Source: Bdellovibrionales bacterium
Lineage (GTDB): Bacteria > Bdellovibrionota > Bdellovibrionia > Bdellovibrionales > UBA1609
Length of the DNA: 32,512 bases
Assembly: GCA_022450595.1 (NCBI GenBank)
Contig: JAKUPT010000031.1
Coordinates: 1 to 32,512 of the forward strand
Direction of reading: 5' to 3'
The notes below the pieces were generated by a model. The model saw only the letters and a program-made list of their open reading frames with translations, ran no database searches and was not told where the DNA came from. The position numbers and the translations under genes were made by a program. Positions 7,896 through 17,274 of the stretch are shown here, piece after piece; the first letter of the stretch is position 1, and each line of letters begins with the position of its first letter.

Positions 7896-10067
7896 CTAAC
7901 GGCTTGGCAGTATACTCACCACTGAGCAGGCCACCTCAGAGAACAGCCTATCTGCTTCTGAAGAAAATATCTGCCTTGGAAATGTTGCTCTTCTGAAGTC
8001 TGCAAAAAGCACTAAATCGTGCTCTACACTTTCATTGATAATGGCTTGAATGGTATTTTCTGACTCTAAGATCACTGAAGTCACGCTGGCTTCTGAGAGC
8101 TTTTTTAAATCATCTAAGTAGTTTCTTTCAAGCTCTAAAATGTCTTCAGAGACTTGAGGGCTTACCACCCTTACTAACGTGATTTCAGCATTAAACACCT
8201 TAGCTAAATGATCGGCTGTTGTGATCACAAATCGGTCTTTGGCGCTAGATCTTACAAAAACCATAATCTTTCTAATGTATCGCACGCCATTGTCTTTAAA
8301 GGTCACCAAGTGACAGTTCAGATGGTTTTTAAGCCACCCCATAGGCCGGTGCACTGTAAAAGCCCCACGGGATTTTCCAACCCATTCAATCATCAGCCAC
8401 TGACAGTGCACACGTTGGGTGATCTCAAAAATGGTTTTAAAAATATCATGCGATACCAATGGGTCAAAAGATATGGGAGTGATATTAATATGTGACATAG
8501 CCTCAATTCGTCTTTTTAATGAGCGAATCTGTGGACTGTCGTCAATGTCACTGAGTGAAGTCTGCTCTGGAAGCTCAGTAAGGTGTGCCACCTCCACTTT
8601 TGAGCCTCCAGAAATGGCAAGTCCCATTTCAATTAGAGTTTCTGGAGAGCGCTCTTTCCCAAACAAAGACACCACTACTTTTGCATCTTCTTTAAAGCTT
8701 AAAAACTCTAAGTATTTTTTAGCAAAATCTTTATCTTCTTTAAGTTTTACATTCATAATGTCTTTTCTAAAGCGTCTAAAACCAACAACACCTTTTCTTT
8801 CAGTAAAACGATGCCCATATAAAAAATAAATCAGCACTGAAGGAATGCCTAAAGCCATAATAGCCACAAGAGTGAGCTCTCCCATACTAACAAGCAATGC
8901 CACACCAGAGATTAAGCCAAATATCTGCATCCAGGGATAGAGTGGAGATTTGTAGCGAGGCTTATACCACTGCACTCTTGTCTCTCTTAAAATGATCACT
9001 GTTAAGTTCAGTAGTGTAAAAGTAATGATCATAAAGCTACTGGCAAGCTTTGCAATTTTGTCGATCTCTAGAAAGACTATAGCTAAGGCCATCAGCATTC
9101 CAGAAATTACAATACTCCAAATAGGGGTTAAAAAATGACGATGAAGAGTTCCAAATTTAGCAGGAAGCAAATGGTCCCGACTCATAGCAAAGGGAAATCT
9201 GGATGCGGCAAGAATTCCGGCATTGGCCGTTGAGACCATGGTTATCACAGCAATAATGGCAATGCCGTAACTGATCCCACTGTCTGCAAATACCGATTTT
9301 GATAAAACATAAATGGGATTCAAACTTCCACTGATTTCATTAAGTGGAACTATTCCCATCATGGAAAACATAATGCCAAAATAAATAATGCTAATAATTA
9401 AAAGTGACCAAAGAATGCCACGAGGCAAGTTTTTTTCAGGGTCTTTCACCTCTTCGGCAATAGCTGCGATTTTAGTCACACCACCGTAAGACACATAAAC
9501 CATGGCTGCGGTTGAAATCAGCCCCCAAGAGCCGTGGGTCATAAAAGGGGTGAAGTTCGCCGTATCTACTTCTACTAAACTGGAAGTAAATAAAAAGGTC
9601 AGTGCCATTAAAGAAATGCTCACCACAAATACTAAAGCACTAGATACTTTTTTAACCCCAAAGATATTTAATAAAGTAATAGCTAGAAGTAAAAACAAGG
9701 CAATATTTATCACATTCACTTCCGTAAAAACGGACAAGTAGGCTCCAAAGCCCACTAATGCAAAGCTACTTTTTAATAGTATGGACATAAAAAGCCCAAG
9801 ACCTGCCAATGTCCCAGCTAGTGGGCCAAAGGTTCTTTCTAAGTACACATAAGTGCCACCAGATGTGGGCATAGCAGTTGAAAGCTCAGACTTTGACAAG
9901 GCTGCTGGAAGAATTCCAATGCCGGCCAATAAATAGGCCAACCATGCAGAAGGACCGGTCGTGGCCGCAGCAATGCCTGGTAAAACAAAGATTCCTGACC
10001 CCAACATTGAGCTGATCCCAATGGCTATAACTGAGCCTAACCCCAAGCGGCGTTCTAGTGTTTTCAA
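7896..10067 (-). CDS. APC-family amino-acid permease fused to USP-like domains
   Basis: The N-terminal ~420 residues are an APC-superfamily transporter. The signature region GIGSxxGSGIF-like (AIGISSMLGSGIFVLPG) in TM1 is followed by about a dozen hydrophobic helices and the conserved PTSGGTYVYLERTFGP loop. It probably moves an amino acid or amine by proton coupling or exchange. The remaining ~300 residues are cytoplasmic and contain two regions resembling universal stress protein folds (around VVSLFGKERSP and IRKIMVFVRSS), which may bind nucleotide and regulate transport. The longest frame begins with TTG at 10082, but GGGGAGG sits 6 nt before the next in-frame TTG at 10067. That start gives 723 residues (MKTLERRLG). 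The substrate is unknown. Confidence 0.88.
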   Translation of the reverse strand: MKTLERRLGLGSVIAIGISSMLGSGIFVLPGIAAATTGPSAWLAYLLAGIGILPAALSKSELSTAMPTSGGTYVYLERTFGPLAGTLAGLGLFMSILLKSSFALVGFGAYLSVFTEVNVINIALFLLLAITLLNIFGVKKVSSALVFVVSISLMALTFLFTSSLVEVDTANFTPFMTHGSWGLISTAAMVYVSYGGVTKIAAIAEEVKDPEKNLPRGILWSLLIISIIYFGIMFSMMGIVPLNEISGSLNPIYVLSKSVFADSGISYGIAIIAVITMVSTANAGILAASRFPFAMSRDHLLPAKFGTLHRHFLTPIWSIVISGMLMALAIVFLEIDKIAKLASSFMIITFTLLNLTVIILRETRVQWYKPRYKSPLYPWMQIFGLISGVALLVSMGELTLVAIMALGIPSVLIYFLYGHRFTERKGVVGFRRFRKDIMNVKLKEDKDFAKKYLEFLSFKEDAKVVVSLFGKERSPETLIEMGLAISGGSKVEVAHLTELPEQTSLSDIDDSPQIRSLKRRIEAMSHINITPISFDPLVSHDIFKTIFEITQRVHCQWLMIEWVGKSRGAFTVHRPMGWLKNHLNCHLVTFKDNGVRYIRKIMVFVRSSAKDRFVITTADHLAKVFNAEITLVRVVSPQVSEDILELERNYLDDLKKLSEASVTSVILESENTIQAIINESVEHDLVLFADFRRATFPRQIFSSEADRLFSEVACSVVSILPSR

Positions 10068-10267
10068 ATACAGCCTCCCCAAAAGAGGTATACTATACGT
10101 AAAATAAGGCTGTGTTCAGAAAAGATTTCAGTTTTTGCAGCTCGTCCAAGCTAAAATCAATGGATTTCTATACATTGTGTTAGACAATTGAATTCAAAGG
10201 TGACTGAAAAACCGCTTTATGGAACAATGCCCCTTAAATTCTCAATAATAAAAAAAGGATGCGTTCA

Positions 10268-11920
10268 ATGATTAAGCACATTAAGCCTTCGGATCATCAA
10301 ACTCCACTACCCGTTGATCATTTGATTTTAAAGAATCAGCCCGAAACTGAAGAATCCGTTCCTATGGACGTGATTTTTGTAGGAGCCGGCCCCGCAGGAT
10401 TGAGTGGAGCCATTGAACTTGCCAAACTTATTGAAAAAGACAAGCAAGAAGGCGGCGACTTAGGTGAAATTGAAATTGCTGTTTTAGAAAAAGCCGCAAG
10501 TCTTGGTGGCCATAACCTTTCTGGAGCTGTTGTAAATCCGGTGGCCTTTCATGAGCTTTTTCCTGAATTAAGTATAGAAGACTTTCCATTTAAAAGTGCT
10601 GTAAAGGGTGAAGCTGTTTACTTTATGACCGAGAACTCTCACTTTCAAATGCCCACACCACCAACAATGAAAAACCATGGCAACCAAATTGGTTCCATTT
10701 GTGAAATGGTCAGATGGCTTGGAGAAAAAGCTGAAGGCATGGGTGTGAATGTTTTCACAAGCTTTCCGGTAGATAGCCTTCTCACTGAGGACAACAAAGT
10801 GGTGGGTGTAAGAACCGCGCCTGCAGGTTTAAATAAAGAGGGAGAACTTGGCCCCGATGGAATGCCTGCCACAGATGTTCGAGCCAAGATCACGGTTTTA
10901 TCTGAAGGAACTCGTGGACCTTTAACTTTAGCTTACCAACAGGAAAACAACATTAAAGCTAAACAAGAACAAATCTATGCACTTGGAGTCAAAGAAATCT
11001 GGAAAGTGCCTAATCCGCCAGAAAAAATTGTGCACACGATGGGTTGGCCTCTTCCAAACGATGCCTTTGGTGGAAGTTTTCTCTACCCTATGGGTGATGG
11101 GCATGTAGCCATCGGTTTAGTTGTGGGCCTTGATTATAAAGAGCATGACTTGGATGTGCATCACTTGCTTCAAGATATGAAAGAACACCCTTTGTTTAAA
11201 CAGTACTTAGAAGGTGGCGAGCTTGTGGAATGGGGGGCAAAAACTATCCCTGAAGGTGGTTATCATTCTATTCCAAAACAACTCAGCGGTGATGGCATTG
11301 TTATGACTGGTGACGCCGTTGGCTTTGTGAATGTTCCGGCTCTAAAAGGCATTCACTACTCTATGATGTCAGGAATATATGCGGCCCGTGCTATTTTTAA
11401 AGCTCTTAAAGCAGGTGATTACACTCATAATACATTGAAAGATTATGATGAAACTGTACACAGCTCATTTGTCATGGACGAACTTAAAAAAGTAAGAAAC
11501 ATGAGACAAGCTTTCAAAGACGGCTTCTGGGAAGGCTCTATGAAAGCAGGTCTGATGACAGTCACTGGCGGTGCGTTTCCAGGTGATGGAGAAGCCATTG
11601 AGTCCGACAGCGATGATGAAAAAGTATTTCGCAATGATAGAGATAAAAAGAAAAATGGCATCAGTAAAGTTGACGCCGTTTATTTGTCTGGAAACAAAAC
11701 TAGAGACGATATTCCACCACACTTAACTGTGGGAAAAGATATCTCCATGGAAGTGGCTGATATGTATGTTCATATGTGCCCTGCAGGTGTTTACGAGCGC
11801 GAAGGTGACAAGCTTATTGTCAATGCGCCAAACTGCGTAGACTGTAAAGCTACTGATGTCTTAGGACCAAGATGGCAGCCTCGCGAAGGCGGCAGTGGGC
11901 CTGATTATAAAAACATGTAA
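10268..11920 (+). CDS. electron transfer flavoprotein-ubiquinone oxidoreductase
   Basis: Transfers electrons from reduced ETF, filled by acyl-CoA dehydrogenases, to the membrane quinone pool. The N-terminal FAD-binding DVIFVGAGPAGLSG is followed by GGHNLSGAVVNP and, in mid-protein, GDAVGFVNVPALKGIHYSM, all typical of ETF-QO. The C-terminal ferredoxin-like region has CPAGVYE (Cys504) and NCVDCKATD (Cys523, Cys526). The family normally has CxxCxxC here; the last Cys is replaced by Thr529, so only three of four [4Fe-4S] ligands are present. An ATG at 10259 has no room for ribosome binding, while AAAGGA lies 8 nt before the ATG at 10268, giving 550 residues. The gene is alone on its strand; ETF subunit genes are not in the window. 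It fits with the FadI-type thiolase at 24520. Confidence 0.93.
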   Translation: MIKHIKPSDHQTPLPVDHLILKNQPETEESVPMDVIFVGAGPAGLSGAIELAKLIEKDKQEGGDLGEIEIAVLEKAASLGGHNLSGAVVNPVAFHELFPELSIEDFPFKSAVKGEAVYFMTENSHFQMPTPPTMKNHGNQIGSICEMVRWLGEKAEGMGVNVFTSFPVDSLLTEDNKVVGVRTAPAGLNKEGELGPDGMPATDVRAKITVLSEGTRGPLTLAYQQENNIKAKQEQIYALGVKEIWKVPNPPEKIVHTMGWPLPNDAFGGSFLYPMGDGHVAIGLVVGLDYKEHDLDVHHLLQDMKEHPLFKQYLEGGELVEWGAKTIPEGGYHSIPKQLSGDGIVMTGDAVGFVNVPALKGIHYSMMSGIYAARAIFKALKAGDYTHNTLKDYDETVHSSFVMDELKKVRNMRQAFKDGFWEGSMKAGLMTVTGGAFPGDGEAIESDSDDEKVFRNDRDKKKNGISKVDAVYLSGNKTRDDIPPHLTVGKDISMEVADMYVHMCPAGVYEREGDKLIVNAPNCVDCKATDVLGPRWQPREGGSGPDYKNM

Positions 11921-11921
11921 A

Positions 11922-14153
11922 TTAAAACCCGAAGGCTCTGGGTTTTGTATACTCAGAGCTATAGTTTTCATAAACAGCTTTTACCCGCCAATAAAGTTGT
12001 TTTTTAGGAAGACTTTCGTTTTGCAGATAGTCTGTTTTAGATAACTTCTTATTAACCAAAGTTTTATTAAACTCTTTAGTTTCACTGATTTCAAAAATAT
12101 ATTCTTTGGCTCCTTCAACCTTACTCCATTTAAATAGTACTGGCTGTGGAGCATCATCAAAAGAGACCATAGTTACGCCATCTTGAGGTAAAAGAGGTTT
12201 TGGAGTGTTTAATTCAAGGCTCTTTTCTACACTCATGGGCACAGGATCAGAGATTGAAGATATACTGCGCCCCTGCTCATCTAAAGCTGCCACTCTGACT
12301 TTATAATTTTGTCCAGATTTCATCTTTAAGCTAAAGCTGTTGTTTTTATTTTTAAGCTTTTTTACTTTCCCAGATTTTACATCTGAAATCTCTAACTCAT
12401 AAGAGCTTGCATAAGGAACTTCACTCCATTTTACCGTGATTTGCTCAGGCCTGTTCAAGGCACTGATGCTCTTTACTTTTTTTCTTTCCACTTGACCTTT
12501 AATTTTTGGCGTTGGAGCTTGTACAACAAAGCTTTCTACATCACTCCATGGTCCAATTTGCCCCATCTCGCCCAGCGCTTGCACTCTCCAGAAGTACTCT
12601 CCTGGTCTGGCTGTAGTCCAAGTAAACTTCGGTGTTTTTACTTTTGGTTCTGCCACAACTTTGTTAAAAACTTTATCTTTAGCAATCTCTACTTGATAAG
12701 ACTTTGCACCCTTAATTTTAATCCACTTTAAGTTTGGTGGATTTTTAACAAATTTTTGTAATGACTGAGGCTCTCTATTGCTGGCCCCCTCTTTAAAATC
12801 AAGTGTGTGCTGTGAAGGGGATTGAGCCAGCGGCTTTTGCATAGACATTGTTTCAAAAGCAGGTTTTTCAGGAGCTGGTGGCCCCATATGCACAGATGGA
12901 TCGGGAGTGACTTCAACTGGCGGCTCTACAAAAGCCACATCTGGCAATGCCATTTCATCAATCACAGAAAAGCTATACACATTAGACCATTCACTAAAGT
13001 TTTGACTTCCAAATTGAGCCCTCACTCTCCAGAAGTATTCTCCTTTGGCGAAAGTCCCCGGACCAAATTCCACAGATTTTACAAGTTTTGAGGACAATAA
13101 ATTTTGAAAGCTTTCATCTTTTGCAACCTGTATTTCATAGGCCTTGGCTTGATATCTTTCTAACCAAGAAAAAAGTATTTCTTTTTTTTGTTGATTAGAT
13201 TCTAGCTTTAAACTTAACTGATCTACAGGCTGTTCAAGCTTAGGCCCTTTATTGGAGCTTGTATAAAACCAACGCACAGGGCTTTTTGCCTCAGCTTGGT
13301 TGTTTGCAGCCTCAACCTTCCAAAAATATCTTCTATTAGTCTCAGGTAAGGACCACTCTATTTGATTACTGTTTGAACTCATAGAGATCGCAGTTGAAAA
13401 GTCTGGTTGTGTGGAAATGCTGACTTTATATTCAGAGAAATTTTGATCCATGGTGTTCCATTTAAAATTAATTTTTTCTGACAAAATAACTTGCTCTAAA
13501 CTAGGGGTCTCTAGATCAATTTCATAAACTCTTTTTTCAATTTTTAAATTAGAATCGATGTTAATCTCTTGGTTTTTGTTATCCAAGGTGTTGTTATCAA
13601 TTTCAGAGTTAATATTTAAACTCACACTGTTTGAACGAAGTTTGATGGACCCATCAGTGTTTTTCTGGATCTGAATGCGACCAGCATTGTTTGCTGAGAT
13701 CGTGGCCAGTTTTCCATTTTGCACGAGATTGATTTTTTGTTTGGCCTTCACATTTGCTGCAACATAACCAGACTCTAAATTTAATATAAGTTCATCATTA
13801 AGACTTGAAAGATATACTAAACTGTTTTCATCAATGCTAATATTCACGCCATCATTTAATACAACTTCAGTAGATGAGCCCGTTCCCGTAAAAAGGCTAT
13901 CCCCCTCGTATATAGGTTCTTGTTTATCTAGGGAATACCAGGTTAGACTTCTTTGCATACGACGCCTAACATCGTTTGAGATCTCGCCTGCCTCACCGAT
14001 CACAGCCACATCCGAGTTTGTTTTTTGAAGGTATTGTTTGATTAAAGATTCATCGACTAAGACATAAGAAAAACCGATCATTCCAAGTAATGAAACAATC
14101 AATACAAGCCCATCAAAAATATCTAATCCCAGTCGGTTTTTTTGGTCTTTCAT
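11922..14153 (-). CDS. membrane-anchored FecR-domain protein with fibronectin-III-like repeats
   Basis: A 743-residue envelope protein. One membrane helix (about 15-33) anchors it, with the bulk probably in the periplasm. Residues ~80-135 match a FecR-type domain: EGDSLFTGTGSSTEVVLNDG followed by short beta strands and LESGYVAANV. Then come five modules of 75-100 residues with a repeated plan: a strand of the form KW..V.GAK.Y..EI, a mid-module D..F, and a closing YFWRVRA or YKVRVAA. The plan suits Fn3-like beta-sandwiches. A Pro-rich linker (around 405-430) separates modules two and three. FecR domains elsewhere sense or transmit envelope signals, but no FecI sigma factor is visible. The gene is divergent from the SpoIIE phosphatase, and its stop is 1 nt from the stop of ETF-QO. 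Ribosome-binding signals are weak, so the start is less certain. Confidence 0.85.
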   Translation of the reverse strand: MKDQKNRLGLDIFDGLVLIVSLLGMIGFSYVLVDESLIKQYLQKTNSDVAVIGEAGEISNDVRRRMQRSLTWYSLDKQEPIYEGDSLFTGTGSSTEVVLNDGVNISIDENSLVYLSSLNDELILNLESGYVAANVKAKQKINLVQNGKLATISANNAGRIQIQKNTDGSIKLRSNSVSLNINSEIDNNTLDNKNQEINIDSNLKIEKRVYEIDLETPSLEQVILSEKINFKWNTMDQNFSEYKVSISTQPDFSTAISMSSNSNQIEWSLPETNRRYFWKVEAANNQAEAKSPVRWFYTSSNKGPKLEQPVDQLSLKLESNQQKKEILFSWLERYQAKAYEIQVAKDESFQNLLSSKLVKSVEFGPGTFAKGEYFWRVRAQFGSQNFSEWSNVYSFSVIDEMALPDVAFVEPPVEVTPDPSVHMGPPAPEKPAFETMSMQKPLAQSPSQHTLDFKEGASNREPQSLQKFVKNPPNLKWIKIKGAKSYQVEIAKDKVFNKVVAEPKVKTPKFTWTTARPGEYFWRVQALGEMGQIGPWSDVESFVVQAPTPKIKGQVERKKVKSISALNRPEQITVKWSEVPYASSYELEISDVKSGKVKKLKNKNNSFSLKMKSGQNYKVRVAALDEQGRSISSISDPVPMSVEKSLELNTPKPLLPQDGVTMVSFDDAPQPVLFKWSKVEGAKEYIFEISETKEFNKTLVNKKLSKTDYLQNESLPKKQLYWRVKAVYENYSSEYTKPRAFGF

Positions 14154-14198
14154 AGTCTATTGTTCTTTTCGAGAATATAAGTGAAATTATTTAGCTTT

Positions 14199-14228
14199 TT
14201 GTTACCATTTTTATTTTTTTTATATACA
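14199..14228 (+). promoter_or_regulatory. possible sigma-70 promoter for the SpoIIE-type gene
   Basis: TTGTTA (14199-14204) is followed after 18 bp by TATACA (14223-14228), or after 16 bp by TATATA. Transcription would begin only a few bases before the ATG at 14239, so a near-leaderless message is implied. In the same divergent gap CTATTGT (14157-14163) and ACAATAG (14226-14232) form inverted arms next to the two start codons and could bind a common regulator. AT-rich sequence makes chance matches easy. Confidence 0.3.
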
Positions 14229-14238
14229 ATAGGTCTAT

Positions 14239-16071
14239 ATGGAACAATTTAGACCAACATCCTCGATCAAAGTTAAGTTATTACTCATCTTAGTTGGACT
14301 AACGTCCACCATGTTAATCATTTACGCTTTTTTAGCATTAAAAATCTTTGAAAAAGACAAAATAGCCTATGTTTTTGACACTATTCGAGGACATTCTCAG
14401 TCAACAGCACAACTTGTTCGCTCTGAAGTTCAACAAGCTATAGACAAAGTGGATTTTTTAATGCGTGGCTACAATTATGAAAGCAAAAAATTTCATCCTT
14501 ATACAGCTCGCATCTTCCCTTCAGAAAAAAACTTATTTTACCTTTCCTCTTATCAAATTGAGAATGGGACTTATGCTAAAGTCCAAGAGCTTAATAAATA
14601 CACAGACAACAAAACCATCTCGGAGGAGCTTGAACAAATCTCTACCAACATGCTAGAGGAAGCTTTGATCTCTGATTTAAGCTTAAGGACATTAAGCTCT
14701 TACCCCTCTTACTGGGTTATTGCTTTAAACTTTAAATCTACACAGTCTCAAAACTCAGCTGTGATTTTTGCAGCCTTTGAACAAGCTCAATTTATTGATT
14801 CAATAATCAACTCCACTCTGCAAGACACTTTTTTACTCAATAGAAAGTTTGAGCCTATCATTAAGGCCTCTGAACCTATTTACAATGAAGTGACATCCCA
14901 AGCCGAAGCCCTAAAGCTTGCAGCGCAAAAAACAAATGGCCAGGGCACCACCGAATACAAAGCTGAAAACAAACTCCCTCTACTACTTTCATACTCTAAG
15001 GTGAATATTGGCAATATGTACATTGCCTCTTATATTCCTAAAAAAATAGCTTTGGAAGCTGTGGATGAATTGATCATTAAATCTATTTTATTTTTAGGGC
15101 TTATTGTTTGTGTCACATTATTTGTGAGTGTTTTAGCTTCAAACCGAATGACTGCTAGCTTAAAGAAACTCTACACAGCCACGATGCAAGTTGCCTCTGG
15201 TGATCTCGATGTAGAGGTTGATATTAAAAGCAAAGATGAAATTGGTGGCCTTGCAAACGGCTTTAAACACATGACCCAAGAGATTAAGCGCCTACTAAAT
15301 GAAACCAAAGAAAAGGCACGTATGGAGGGAGAGCTTAAAACAGCTCATTTGGTTCAGTCTACTCTTTTTCCTGAACCCAACTTCTCTAGTGAAGCCATTG
15401 ATGTGGTGGGCCACTATGAATCTGCCAGTGAGTGTGGTGGTGACTGGTGGTTTCATAACACTATTAATAATTGCACCTATTTATGGATCGGTGATGCCAC
15501 AGGGCACGGAGTGCCCGCAGCCCTTGTAACCAGTGCCGCTAGATCTGCCGCCACGATCATTCAAGAGTTTCCTGACCTGACACCAAAACAGATCATGGAG
15601 ATGTTAAACCGATCCATTCATGGCGTTGCCAAAGGTCAGGTTTTAATGACTTTTTTCTTTGCTAAATTTGATCATGATTCAAAGGTATTAACTTACACAA
15701 GTGCTAGTCACGATCCACCTTATCTATTTCCGAAAAAAGAAGATAAATTAAAAAAACGAGACATTAAGCCATTGATGGACAGCAATGGATTAAGGTTAGG
15801 TGAAGCTCCCGACTCTCAATACGAAGAGGTAGAAGTAAGCCTTTCAGCTGGTGACAGACTGGTCTTTTATACGGATGGCATTACAGAACTAGTAGGCCCT
15901 GACGGGAAGTACTGGGGCGAAAGAAAATTTTTAAAAACCCTACTTGATGGTTTTAATTCGGATGCCGATATAAATCATGTTAGTAGTAATTTATTGAATG
16001 AAATTAACAATCATAGGGACGGTCACCCACTTGAAGACGACGTGACCTTTTTTATGACAGAAATAAAATAA
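14239..16071 (+). CDS. HAMP-SpoIIE (PP2C-type) serine phosphatase
   Basis: A 610-residue membrane sensor phosphatase of the RsbU/SpoIIE class (COG2208). TM1 is about 11-34, an extracytoplasmic sensor region spans 35-280 with no recognised fold, TM2 is about 282-301, and a HAMP linker (302-353, ending DEIGGLANGFKHM) leads into a short coiled region with the ELKTAHLVQSTLFP signature. The catalytic domain (about 385-608) has Asp402 (GGDWW), Asp419 (GDATGHGVPAAL), Asp546 (FYTDGITE) and Asp600/601 (EDDVTFF), which are the metal-binding residues of PP2C phosphatases. Such enzymes normally dephosphorylate an anti-sigma antagonist, but no STAS or anti-sigma gene is near. The outer-membrane protein gene follows after 15 nt, so the two are probably co-transcribed, and the FecR-like gene is divergent. 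Confidence 0.92.
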   Translation: MEQFRPTSSIKVKLLLILVGLTSTMLIIYAFLALKIFEKDKIAYVFDTIRGHSQSTAQLVRSEVQQAIDKVDFLMRGYNYESKKFHPYTARIFPSEKNLFYLSSYQIENGTYAKVQELNKYTDNKTISEELEQISTNMLEEALISDLSLRTLSSYPSYWVIALNFKSTQSQNSAVIFAAFEQAQFIDSIINSTLQDTFLLNRKFEPIIKASEPIYNEVTSQAEALKLAAQKTNGQGTTEYKAENKLPLLLSYSKVNIGNMYIASYIPKKIALEAVDELIIKSILFLGLIVCVTLFVSVLASNRMTASLKKLYTATMQVASGDLDVEVDIKSKDEIGGLANGFKHMTQEIKRLLNETKEKARMEGELKTAHLVQSTLFPEPNFSSEAIDVVGHYESASECGGDWWFHNTINNCTYLWIGDATGHGVPAALVTSAARSAATIIQEFPDLTPKQIMEMLNRSIHGVAKGQVLMTFFFAKFDHDSKVLTYTSASHDPPYLFPKKEDKLKKRDIKPLMDSNGLRLGEAPDSQYEEVEVSLSAGDRLVFYTDGITELVGPDGKYWGERKFLKTLLDGFNSDADINHVSSNLLNEINNHRDGHPLEDDVTFFMTEIK

Positions 16072-16086
16072 CAAAGGCACTCAACA

Positions 16087-17274
16087 ATGATTAAAGCATT
16101 AATGTTATTCGCTTCACTCACCTTTAGTGTTTCACTACTTGCTCAGGAAACAGAGTCTCCAGACACTAAATCTGAAAAGACTGTGAAATGGTACCAGCCA
16201 AAACTTGGCTACACAGATAGCCCCTCAAGAACTCGAGTGATACTTTCAGGAAAAACCGAGCCTAACGCAACAGTTTCAATCAGTGACAAAGCTATTCCTA
16301 TTGTCATTAATGGCAAACAAAAATACTTCAAAAAAACATATGCTTTTATTAAAGATAAAGACAACAAAACATTATCTGAAGCTAAAACTGATGGAGAAGG
16401 CTTTTTCACCTATACTTTAGACCTTCCTGAAGGACTGGCCTTATTGCCGTTAAAAGTTTCTTATCAAGACCAAACAGAAAAAGACTTTCAGCTCAACCTT
16501 CAAATATCATTTGATAAAGTGGATATCACAAACCTTGGTCAATTAGAAAGCTCACCACTATTTAAAAAAGACTACGCCCTATGGCTAGGTGTTGGTGCCA
16601 CGTTACTTACCTATGAACAAATTAGTGAAGACATCCCACTAGAGCAAGAGTTTGAAAGTTTTAAATCTCCAGCTTTTTACTTTAAATATTGGATGAATTT
16701 GTCGACTCAATGGGATTTTAGTATTGAATATAAAAATGCTCCTGGTGTGGTTGAAGACAACGAAACATTCACTTACGCAGAAAAAGACTACTCATGGTCT
16801 TTTTATGGCCTTGATTTTCAATACAACCCAAGCGAATGGGTTCGAGCCAACCCTTGGGGCAAAACCTATATGGATCTTGGAATCATGTTAGGTGTTCAGT
16901 ACCATCAACTGCCTTTTATCACCAGGCTTACAGCTAGTACGGCAGAAATCACTCAAAATAATATGTATATGCTGAGCCTAGGTGGAAAGCTGACCTTTTA
17001 CACTAATGACACTTGGTTGTACGAAATTTTTGTAAGACGCCAACTGCCTTTAACCACAGGCAGTAGCTTTAACGCCACCCCAACCTTCACTTTAGATGGA
17101 TCACTAGGTGTGAGCTATAAACTCTCTGATAATTGGCGTGTAGGTCTTTTTTGGTATGGCCAGTACCAACAACATAACTATGAAAAACACAAAGACTTCT
17201 CTGAGGGAGAAGTCAGTGGAAATCAAAAGTTTTTCTTCTCAAATGCTGAAGTCAGATTTGGCTATGAATGGTAA
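16087..17274 (+). CDS. outer-membrane beta-barrel protein with N-terminal Ig-like domain
   Basis: A 395-residue exported protein. The signal peptide (about 1-19) is cleaved near LLAQ-ETE. Residues ~45-140 resemble an Ig-like or carboxypeptidase-regulatory fold: SGKTEPNATVSI, then DGEGFFTYTLDLPEG. The rest alternates hydrophobic and polar residues with many Tyr, Trp and Phe (KYWMNLSTQWDFSIEY, YMDLGIMLGVQYH, SYKLSDNWRVGLFWYGQYQ). It ends in EVRFGYEW, and a terminal aromatic residue is the usual BAM signal of outer-membrane barrels. Its place 15 nt after the SpoIIE phosphatase, with AAGG upstream of the ATG, suggests a shared transcript and perhaps a shared envelope function. The specific role is unknown. 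Confidence 0.8.
   Translation: MIKALMLFASLTFSVSLLAQETESPDTKSEKTVKWYQPKLGYTDSPSRTRVILSGKTEPNATVSISDKAIPIVINGKQKYFKKTYAFIKDKDNKTLSEAKTDGEGFFTYTLDLPEGLALLPLKVSYQDQTEKDFQLNLQISFDKVDITNLGQLESSPLFKKDYALWLGVGATLLTYEQISEDIPLEQEFESFKSPAFYFKYWMNLSTQWDFSIEYKNAPGVVEDNETFTYAEKDYSWSFYGLDFQYNPSEWVRANPWGKTYMDLGIMLGVQYHQLPFITRLTASTAEITQNNMYMLSLGGKLTFYTNDTWLYEIFVRRQLPLTTGSSFNATPTFTLDGSLGVSYKLSDNWRVGLFWYGQYQQHNYEKHKDFSEGEVSGNQKFFFSNAEVRFGYEW

Noticed and set aside
12441-13091. Open frames on the plus strand inside the FecR/Fn3-like gene
   Set aside because: They lie opposite a clear repeat-bearing coding sequence, lack ribosome-binding sites, and their translations show no domain features.
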